Positions 1 through 5,221 of a stretch of 5,221 bases of DNA are shown in pieces; position 1 is the first letter of the stretch, and every line of letters begins with the position of its first letter. The translations under genes were made by a program, and so were the position numbers. Source of the stretch: Alphaproteobacteria bacterium UBA3439 (GTDB lineage: Bacteria; Pseudomonadota; Alphaproteobacteria; Puniceispirillales; Puniceispirillaceae); contig DFSK01000147.1 of the NCBI GenBank assembly GCA_002378605.1, positions 3,359 through 8,579 of the forward strand. The letters are read 5' to 3'. Under the pieces are notes generated by a model. That model saw only the letters and a list, made by a program, of their open reading frames with translations. It had not been told where the DNA came from and did no database searches.

Positions 1-741
1 CATGATCCATATTATCAGGATTTGTTAAACCGCCTTGTTCCGCCCGTGTGGGACTCAAGGGGAAGTTGGGAACATATTCTGGGCACCGATCACCTTGGCC
101 GTGATTATCTATCGCGCCTGATTTATGGAGCGAGAATATCACTGTTAATAGGTATTGGCGCGGCTTTGATTTCAGGGCTTATTGGCACTGTTCTTGGCGT
201 TGCTGCTGGATATTTTGGTGGCCGTGTTGATATGGTTGTGACCTTTATGATCACAGTACGGTTATCAATGCCTGTGGTGCTTGTGGCACTTGCTGTTGTG
301 GCAATTGTTGGCGGTTCGTTACAGGTAGTGATTATGGTCCTCGGGTTTTTGTTATGGGACAGGTTTGCCGTTGTCATGCGGTCGTCAACATTGCAAATTC
401 GTTCGATGGATTATGTGGCGGCGGCACAGGCGGTGGGCTGCTCAACAACCCGTATTTTGACAACAGAGATCATGCCTAATGTGGTGAATAATCTGATTGT
501 CATCGCAACATTAGAGATTGCTCATGCAATAATTTTGGAGGCAGCGCTGTCTTTTCTGGGTCTTGGCGTTCAGCCTCCATTGCCGTCTTGGGGACTGATG
601 GTCTCTGAAGGAAAAGACATGATGTTGTTTGAGCCGTGGCTGATCACAATTCCAGGCGTGGCACTGTTCTTACTGGTACTTGCGATAAACTTGCTTGGGG
701 ACGGCGCGCGCGACATAACGGCGCCTGAGAATAGAAATTAG
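1..741 (+). CDS. Peptide-type ABC transporter permease, DppC/OppC family (5' end missing)
   Basis: Inner-membrane permease subunit of a peptide/opine/nickel-type ABC importer. The frame is open from the first base, so the true start lies to the left; the TTG at 22 is only an internal leucine codon. 246 residues are visible; family members are usually about 280-300, so the N-terminal tail and first membrane helix are missing. Seen in order (visible numbering): the family hallmark LGTDHLGRD at about 27-35, then hydrophobic segments at about 47-72, 91-119, 164-187 and 212-232. The EAA-type cytoplasmic loop (DYVAAAQAVG...MPN, about 137-160) contacts the ATPases. It is followed by LSFLGLGVQPP and the C-terminal NLLGDGARD, both typical of DppC/OppC. 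It is the first gene of a C-D-F series with two ATPases. Family is certain; the substrate (dipeptide, oligopeptide, other) cannot be read from the permease. Confidence 0.95.
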   Translation, partial: HDPYYQDLLNRLVPPVWDSRGSWEHILGTDHLGRDYLSRLIYGARISLLIGIGAALISGLIGTVLGVAAGYFGGRVDMVVTFMITVRLSMPVVLVALAVVAIVGGSLQVVIMVLGFLLWDRFAVVMRSSTLQIRSMDYVAAAQAVGCSTTRILTTEIMPNVVNNLIVIATLEIAHAIILEAALSFLGLGVQPPLPSWGLMVSEGKDMMLFEPWLITIPGVALFLLVLAINLLGDGARDITAPENRN

Positions 742-756
742 AGGATATTAAAAATT

Positions 757-761
757 AGGAG
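757..761 (+). promoter_or_regulatory. Ribosome binding site that favours the GTG start at 769
   Basis: AGGAG lies 7 nt before GTG at 769 but only 1 nt before the in-frame TTG at 763. A 1-nt spacer is too short for initiation, so GTG 769 is the better start for the first ATPase gene. This is read directly from the sequence. Confidence 0.7.
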
Positions 762-768
762 TTTGCCA

Positions 769-1770
769 GTGTCAGACCGCGTCCTACATGTTGAGAATCT
801 CACTGTTGATATTCCTTTAGCAACTGGAATTTTACATGCAGTTGATGGCGTCAATCTGCATGTTGATCGTGGCGAAACGCTTTGTATCGTTGGTGAGTCT
901 GGTTGTGGAAAGTCACTCACTTCATTGGCTCTCATGGATCTTTTGCCAACAAAAGCAACCCGCAAAATCAAAAAATTGGAACTTGGCGGGGAAAGCATTC
1001 TTGGTTATTCAGAACGCGAAATGTCTGATGTGCGTGGCAATAAAATGGGGATGATTTTTCAAGAACCCATGACGAGCCTCAACCCTGCCTTTACCATTGG
1101 CAACCAGATGATCGAAACTTTGCGACGGCATCGCAACCTGTCGAATGATGCTGCAAGTGAACTGGCTAAGCGAATGCTGGAAAAGGTTGGCATTACTGCA
1201 GCCGGACAGCGGCTTGGGCAATACCCACATCAATTATCGGGCGGTCTGCGACAGCGGGTGATGATCGCAATGACGTTGTTATGTGAACCAGAATTGATAA
1301 TTGCCGACGAACCAACAACCGCGCTTGATGTGACAATTCAGGCGCAAATTCTACTTTTATTAAAAGAGCTGCAAAGCGAATTTGATATGGGATTAGTGCT
1401 GATCACCCATGACCTCGGCGTGGTTGCGCGGATCGCGACGCGTGTTGCTGTAATGTATGCGGGACAGATCGTCGAGGAGGGAACGGCGAAGCAAATTTTT
1501 GAAAATCCACTTCATCCTTATACGCGTGGTCTTATGCGCTGTATTCCGGTTCCGGGTAAAACCAAACGCGGCACGCCACTTGGCTCAATTCCGGGAATGG
1601 TGCCATCATTGATTGGCGATTTTACCGGCTGCCGGTTTGCTGACCGCTGTGAACTAGCAGGGGATGTTTGCCGTCAAAGTGATGTTCCGCTTCGCGATCC
1701 AAATGGCAAGGTGCAAGCATACCGCTGTATTCATAGTATCGAAATGCTGGCAAAAGGTGGGGTGGCATGA
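769..1770 (+). CDS. Peptide ABC transporter ATP-binding protein, DppD/OppD family
   Basis: Cytoplasmic ATPase that powers the peptide-type importer, expected to pair with the next gene product as a heterodimer. From GTG 769 it has 333 residues, the usual family length. Visible motifs: Walker A GESGCGKS (42-49), Q-loop IFQEP (Q98), signature LSGGLRQR (156-163), Walker B LIIADEP (D180, E181), and H-loop THDLGVV (H214). All catalytic elements are intact. The C-terminal oligopeptide-transporter domain begins near HPYTRGLM (249-256). It holds four cysteines, C288, C294, C301 and C320, in the spacing of the DppD/OppD extension, which binds an iron-sulfur cluster in structurally studied relatives. 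The gene follows the permease gene after 27 nt and overlaps the next ATPase gene by 4 nt, so the three are almost certainly one operon. An alternative start is TTG 763, adding two residues. Substrate unknown. Confidence 0.95.
   Translation: MSDRVLHVENLTVDIPLATGILHAVDGVNLHVDRGETLCIVGESGCGKSLTSLALMDLLPTKATRKIKKLELGGESILGYSEREMSDVRGNKMGMIFQEPMTSLNPAFTIGNQMIETLRRHRNLSNDAASELAKRMLEKVGITAAGQRLGQYPHQLSGGLRQRVMIAMTLLCEPELIIADEPTTALDVTIQAQILLLLKELQSEFDMGLVLITHDLGVVARIATRVAVMYAGQIVEEGTAKQIFENPLHPYTRGLMRCIPVPGKTKRGTPLGSIPGMVPSLIGDFTGCRFADRCELAGDVCRQSDVPLRDPNGKVQAYRCIHSIEMLAKGGVA
1754..1760 (+). promoter_or_regulatory. Ribosome binding site inside the upstream gene
   Basis: AAGGTGG, one mismatch from AAGGAGG, lies in the last codons of the first ATPase gene. 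It is 6 nt before ATG 1767 and 9 nt before ATG 1770, so it supports either of the tandem ATG codons as the start. With the ATGA stop/start overlap it suggests coupled translation. Confidence 0.5.
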
Positions 1771-2732
1771 TGGCTGAATTAATGATTGATGCAAAGGACG
1801 TCACCCGGAATTTTACAATCTCACGGGGCATGTTTCGTGGAAAGCAACAGCTAAAGGCGGTGAATGGGGTGGATTTGACGGTTGAGCGCGGCGAAGTGCT
1901 GGCGCTTGTTGGCGAGTCCGGCTGTGGAAAAACAACCCTTGCGAAAGTGCTTCTCGGCCTATTGCCGCAGACATCAGGAACGGTAGAACTATGTGGCCAG
2001 CCAATCAATGATGTACCGCGCTTGGCGTTGGCGCGAACCATCCAACCTATTTTCCAAGACCCCTATTCATCGCTCAATCCACGCAAAACTATTGGGTCGA
2101 TCATCGCCTTACCAATGAAAGTGCAGGGCATTGCCGATCAAGACAGCATGCGCCGACGGGTCGAAGAAACAATGGATCTAGTTGGGTTGCCGCCGCGTCT
2201 TTATGATGCATTTCCAAATCAGCTGTCCGGTGGCCAGCGCCAGCGTGTTGCGATTGCACGTGCGTTGGTAAACCGGCCACAAATTGTCGTGTGTGACGAG
2301 CCAACATCGGCACTTGACGTTTCGGTGCAGTCACAAATTCTTAACCTGCTGAATGACCTTCGCAATGAATTGAATCTGACCTATATCATCATCAGTCATA
2401 ATCTGGCGGTGGTTGAACATATCGCAACACGGGTGGCGGTGATGTATCTTGGCCGGATCGTCGAGATAGCTGACACTGACACCTTATTCAAAGATCCGCA
2501 ACACCCCTATACGCGTGCCCTGTTGGATTCGGTGCTTACCCCGGATCCAAATATGGGCATTCCGAATAATCAACTTGGTGCCAGCTATCCAAACCCGATT
2601 GATCCGCCAACGGGCTGCTCTTTTCATCCGCGTTGTGTCAATGCCATGCCACATTGCGCCACTGTTGCCCCAAATGGAAAAGCTGACGGCGGGCATTATG
2701 TTGAATGCCATCTTTATGATGATGCCAGCTAG
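1767..2732 (+). CDS. Peptide ABC transporter ATP-binding protein, DppF/OppF family
   Basis: Second ATPase of the importer, predicted to dimerise with the upstream DppD-type subunit on the cytoplasmic face of the permeases. 321 residues from ATG 1767; the adjacent ATG at 1770 would remove one residue. Motifs: Walker A GESGCGKT (49-56), Q-loop IFQDP (Q97), signature LSGGQRQR (153-160), Walker B VVCDEP (D177, E178), and H-loop SHNLAVV (H211). The YSSLNPR and HPYTRALL (246-253) strings are typical of OppF/DppF. The C-terminal extension again has four cysteines, C284, C290, C297 and C314, matching the iron-sulfur-type motif of this family. The residue after the H-loop histidine is Asn where Asp is most common; this position is not catalytic and the change is probably neutral. 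It is translationally coupled to the previous gene by a 4-nt overlap and is the last gene of the plus-strand block. ABC family assignment is certain; the substrate is not. Confidence 0.95.
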   Translation: MMAELMIDAKDVTRNFTISRGMFRGKQQLKAVNGVDLTVERGEVLALVGESGCGKTTLAKVLLGLLPQTSGTVELCGQPINDVPRLALARTIQPIFQDPYSSLNPRKTIGSIIALPMKVQGIADQDSMRRRVEETMDLVGLPPRLYDAFPNQLSGGQRQRVAIARALVNRPQIVVCDEPTSALDVSVQSQILNLLNDLRNELNLTYIIISHNLAVVEHIATRVAVMYLGRIVEIADTDTLFKDPQHPYTRALLDSVLTPDPNMGIPNNQLGASYPNPIDPPTGCSFHPRCVNAMPHCATVAPNGKADGGHYVECHLYDDAS

Positions 2733-2754
2733 AGACTAGCCAGTTAATTTTGTT
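2728..2754. terminator. Possible weak hairpin at the convergent gene ends
   Basis: GCTAG (2728-2732), loop AGA, CTAGC (2736-2740) form a 5-bp inverted repeat that contains both convergent TAG stop codons. On the plus strand it is followed after a few bases by the T-rich TTAATTTTGTT (2744-2754). The stem is short and the T run is interrupted and not adjacent, so real terminator activity is doubtful. No better terminator was seen for either block. Confidence 0.2.
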
Positions 2755-4169
2755 AGATCAGGAATTGGACGCATGGTTGCCGGATGCATGGCAAGCACAT
2801 CTTCAAGCGCTTTTGCCACTTCGATGACTAGTCGGTCACGACCGGGCGCGCTAAGAATCTGAATGCCAAACGGCATTTTCTGGTCGTCAAGCCCGCATGG
2901 TAGAACAACGCCGCTGGCAAGCGCCATCGTTGGCAGATAGGTGATGGCAAGCCAGCGCATATAGGTTGCCATTCTTTCATCATCAATCTCAGAAACTGAC
3001 CATTGATCATGGGCAAATGGTGTTGTTGATGCCGCTGGGCAGATCACAACATCTACCTCGTCAAAAAGATCTAGCCAGTTGCGGGCAATTCGGCTTTGCT
3101 GCAAATGTGCCTTAGCCACATCTTCCAGACTATAGGCAAGGCCACGGTCAACATTATCCACAACATTCGGGCTTAATTTATCACGGTGCTGGTGTACACG
3201 CTCGCCATGAGCGGCAACAAAATTAACCCCACGCAGAACTTCAAAAGAATTATCGCCATCGGTGAAGTCGGGGTTGCCATCAAGGGTGGCGGCAAAATGA
3301 CCGCTAAAAATACTAACCCGTTCAGCAAAAATGGAACGATAGCTTTTTGACATGGGAGCAGTGCCAAAATCAGGCGTGATCATCGCTTTGATGCTACTTA
3401 GATCAGCCGATTTTAAAGGTGCAAATAAATCCATATCAGGCATGGTTGAAAAAGGGTCATGTGCATCAACACCCATTTGCGCTTGGAGCAATAAATAGGC
3501 GTCATCAACAGTGCGGCCCATCGGCCCCAGAACCGAGAAGGGCAGAAGGCCAACAGGTCGCCCTTCTGCAGCGACAACGCCTGGTGATGGCCGGATGCCA
3601 ACAACGCCACAAAAGCCTGCCGGAGTGCGGAGGCTGCCGCCATAATCCGAACCGCTAGCAAGTGGCATCATGCCAGTGGCAAGCGCAACTGCTGAGCCGC
3701 CAGATGAGCCACCACAGGTTTTTTCGGGCGCAAAGGGGTTCCCGGTCGCGCCAAAGACAAGATTGCGTGTGTTAGCGCCTGCGCCAAATTCTGGCGTGTT
3801 GGTCTTGCCAATAATGATGCCGCCCTCGGCGCGGATATTGGCAACTGATCCTTGATCCTTGTTCGGTATATGATCGGAATAGAGCTTTGAACCAAGTGTA
3901 GTCCGAATGCCATCTGTCGCCTCAAGATCCTTGATGCCAACAGGTAGCCCGTGAAGAAGGCCTAATTCCTCGCCATCAAGAACCGTTTTTTCGGCATGCA
4001 AAGCCTCTTTCCGAGCACGGTCAAATGCGCGGGTTACAACCGCATTAACAGCCCCGTCAGCGGCTTCGATCCGCGTGATGCAACTCTCTAGCAGTTCGAC
4101 TGGTGAGATGTCTTTGCACCCAATTAACCGGCGGAGTTCAACAGCTGTTTTGTCACACAAATTTGACAT
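2736..4169 (-). CDS. Amidase-signature family hydrolase
   Basis: Predicted cytoplasmic amidase that hydrolyses a carboxamide or amide bond; exact substrate unknown. From ATG 4169 the protein has 477 residues, normal for the family. The triad is complete: Lys80 (GLPVGIKD), cis-Ser155 (CGGSSGGSA, 152-160) and nucleophile Ser179 (GSDYGGSLRTPAG, 173-185). The Lys-to-Ser and Ser-to-Ser spacings of 75 and 24 residues match fatty acid amide hydrolase (142/217/241). The N-terminal AVELRRLI...ISPVELLE is typical of the family, as is GKTNTPEFG (121-129). The region from about 240 to 360 is the variable part that usually shapes substrate choice. No signal peptide is seen. The frame stays open back to an ATG at 4262, but ATG 4169 has AAGGAG 8 nt upstream and starts exactly where family similarity begins. 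It lies 47 nt downstream of the M20 peptidase gene, likely the same transcript. A GatA role (tRNA amidotransferase) is unlikely because no gatB or gatC neighbour is present and the catalytic-loop wording fits general amidases better. Confidence 0.93.
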   Translation of the reverse strand: MSNLCDKTAVELRRLIGCKDISPVELLESCITRIEAADGAVNAVVTRAFDRARKEALHAEKTVLDGEELGLLHGLPVGIKDLEATDGIRTTLGSKLYSDHIPNKDQGSVANIRAEGGIIIGKTNTPEFGAGANTRNLVFGATGNPFAPEKTCGGSSGGSAVALATGMMPLASGSDYGGSLRTPAGFCGVVGIRPSPGVVAAEGRPVGLLPFSVLGPMGRTVDDAYLLLQAQMGVDAHDPFSTMPDMDLFAPLKSADLSSIKAMITPDFGTAPMSKSYRSIFAERVSIFSGHFAATLDGNPDFTDGDNSFEVLRGVNFVAAHGERVHQHRDKLSPNVVDNVDRGLAYSLEDVAKAHLQQSRIARNWLDLFDEVDVVICPAASTTPFAHDQWSVSEIDDERMATYMRWLAITYLPTMALASGVVLPCGLDDQKMPFGIQILSAPGRDRLVIEVAKALEDVLAMHPATMRPIPDLTKLTG

Positions 4170-4177
4170 TTTATGGT

Positions 4178-4183
4178 CTCCTT
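4178..4183 (-). promoter_or_regulatory. Ribosome binding site setting the amidase start
   Basis: On the minus strand AAGGAG lies 8 nt before ATG 4169. No comparable site precedes the upstream in-frame ATG at 4262, which would also overlap the end of the M20 peptidase gene by 46 nt. This decides the shorter start. Confidence 0.75.
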
Positions 4184-4216
4184 CACATTCAAAAAGGTCG
4201 CGGCCAAGCTGGCCAA

Positions 4217-5221
4217 TCAAGTGGGTTTTTTTGGTGTTTTGCCAGCGCCAAGATCCCACCATAAGCCAGTCATCAGCCGAAGTGCCGATTGGCTGATTGA
4301 CTCCAGAATATGCTCATTTGGTGCATGTTGTGAACAGCCAGCATAGCTATGGGGGACCCAGATGGTTGGTAGGCCAAGCAAATCGGCAAAGACGTCATTC
4401 GGTAATGATCCGCCAAGATTTGGTACGACTGAAATCTCCTCATCAGCGGTTTGCCCAAGCGATGCAATTGCCCATTTTGCCCATGGATGATCAGGGTCTA
4501 ATCGGGTGGCATACATAGGGTCCCGTTCACTGGTGATGCTAATATCGCCAAAGCCATGCTTGTCGAGATGCGTTCGCAGCAACGGCATGAGCTGGTTGAC
4601 CTCGGTGCCAACAACATAGCGTAGATGGCCAAACACAACGGCGCTTGGCGGAATGGCATTGGCGGGTGATTGCGGATTGCCAGTTTCAAAGGCGCGCACT
4701 TCAAACGTGTTGCTGGCAAAAACCCGCTCGGCGAGGGTCATGTCAGGCTCGCCCCAATGTGGGTTAATCTCTGGCGCATTTTCGCCGCCACCAACCTCAA
4801 GCTTGGCAATCGCCGCGCGAACCGAATTGGGGATGTGGGTGTTGCGCCAGCCTTCGACAAGAATCTTGCCATTGCGGTCAATCATGCTGGCAAGCGCATG
4901 CGCCATCACCACACCTGGATTGGTTAGTAAGCCACCCCAGTTACCCGAATGATGCCCGCCAGAATGCGATTCAAGCCGCATGGTGAAATTAAACACCCCG
5001 CGTGATCCCATGAAAATGGTTGGTTTGTCAGGGTGGATTCGCGGGCCGTCAGATGCGATAAACACATCGGCCTTGAATAAATCCTTATGCGCTGCGCAAA
5101 AATCCTTCAACCCGGGTGACCCGCGTTCCTCGCCCATTTCGATCAGGATCGTAACGTTAAAGCCAAGCTTGCCCCGCGTTTCGAGGACGGTCTTCAGGGC
5201 GGCGATATTGATTGTGTGTTG
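4217..5221 (-). CDS. M20-family metallopeptidase / deacylase (N-terminal part off window)
   Basis: Zinc-type hydrolase of the M20 superfamily (carnosinase, ArgE, DapE and aminoacylase relatives), expected to cleave a dipeptide or N-acyl amino acid in the cytoplasm. The frame is open to the right edge, so ATG 5137 is internal: the upstream codons read QHTINIAAL...LIEMGEE, clear family sequence. 334 residues are visible; the full protein should be about 450-480, so roughly 120-140 are missing, including the HxD metal motif. Visible numbering: catalytic and metal glutamates in MGEERGSPG (E31, E32), metal Asp in ASDGP (D58), and the lid/dimerisation domain with HSGGHHSGNWGG (86-97). A GGSLPNDVF loop (270-278) follows, then the late metal His in SQHAPNEH (H299). 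Apart from the missing end, nothing looks broken. It precedes the amidase by 47 nt on the same strand and faces a peptide importer, consistent with peptide breakdown. Substrate and exact subfamily cannot be settled here. Confidence 0.93.
   Translation of the reverse strand, partial: QHTINIAALKTVLETRGKLGFNVTILIEMGEERGSPGLKDFCAAHKDLFKADVFIASDGPRIHPDKPTIFMGSRGVFNFTMRLESHSGGHHSGNWGGLLTNPGVVMAHALASMIDRNGKILVEGWRNTHIPNSVRAAIAKLEVGGGENAPEINPHWGEPDMTLAERVFASNTFEVRAFETGNPQSPANAIPPSAVVFGHLRYVVGTEVNQLMPLLRTHLDKHGFGDISITSERDPMYATRLDPDHPWAKWAIASLGQTADEEISVVPNLGGSLPNDVFADLLGLPTIWVPHSYAGCSQHAPNEHILESISQSALRLMTGLWWDLGAGKTPKKPT

Noticed and set aside
22..741. Complete short permease starting at TTG 22
   Set aside because: The frame is open to base 1 and the upstream codons (HDPYYQD) fit the DppC family, so the gene is truncated by the window edge and does not start at 22.
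1622..2041. 139-codon open frame on the minus strand across the junction of the two ATPase genes
   Set aside because: It lies antisense to strongly supported ABC ATPase coding sequence, and its translation has no recognisable domain. It is a shadow frame.
2406..2435. SHN in place of SHD after the H-loop of the second ATPase as a sign of a degenerate ATP site
   Set aside because: The catalytic histidine H211 and all other nucleotide-binding motifs are intact; the neighbouring Asn is a tolerated variant, so loss of activity is not supported.
4202..4216. GGCC-AAGCT-GGCC inverted repeat and GGCCAA direct repeat in the gap between the M20 and amidase genes, followed on the minus strand by a short T run
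   Set aside because: The stem is only 4 bp and GGCC is self-complementary, so this arises easily by chance; too weak to call an attenuator or terminator.
4170..4262. Longer amidase start at ATG 4262 adding 31 residues
   Set aside because: The extra residues show no family similarity, would overlap the M20 gene by 46 nt and lack a ribosome binding site, while ATG 4169 has AAGGAG at 8 nt.
4217..5137. M20 peptidase starting at ATG 5137
   Set aside because: Upstream in-frame codons to the window edge encode conserved M20 sequence, and ATG 5137 lies in the middle of the MGEE catalytic motif.

Overview
The window carries five protein-coding genes in two convergent blocks and looks like a bacterial peptide or amide scavenging locus. 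By eye, base composition is near 50% GC and even across the window. Wording of the proteins (for example the long M20-type peptidase with its QHAPNEH motif and the amidase with GSDYGGSLRTPAG) resembles alphaproteobacterial versions, perhaps a marine lineage of moderate GC such as SAR116. That placement is an impression from protein style and composition, not a demonstrated result.

Plus strand, 1-2732: the 3' part of an inner-membrane permease (DppC/OppC type), followed by its two ATPases (DppD/OppD type and DppF/OppF type). The order C-D-F, a 27-nt gap before the first ATPase (from its preferred GTG start) and an ATGA overlap between the two ATPases indicate one operon. The substrate-binding protein and the partner permease (A and B components) are not in the window and would be expected upstream.

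Minus strand, 2736-5221: an M20-family metallopeptidase, whose N-terminal part runs off the right edge, followed 47 nt downstream by an amidase-signature hydrolase with a complete Ser-cisSer-Lys triad. These two are probably co-transcribed leftwards. The amidase stop codon and the stop codon of the last ATPase gene face each other with only 3 nt between them.

Working model (inference): the ABC importer brings in short peptides or related amide-containing compounds, and the two hydrolases cleave amide bonds of imported or related substrates in the cytoplasm. No RNA genes, mobile elements, CRISPR arrays or large repeats were seen. There is no non-coding stretch longer than about 50 nt. I found no convincing sign of an undescribed system; the region reads as ordinary metabolic and transport DNA with some small details worth noting.
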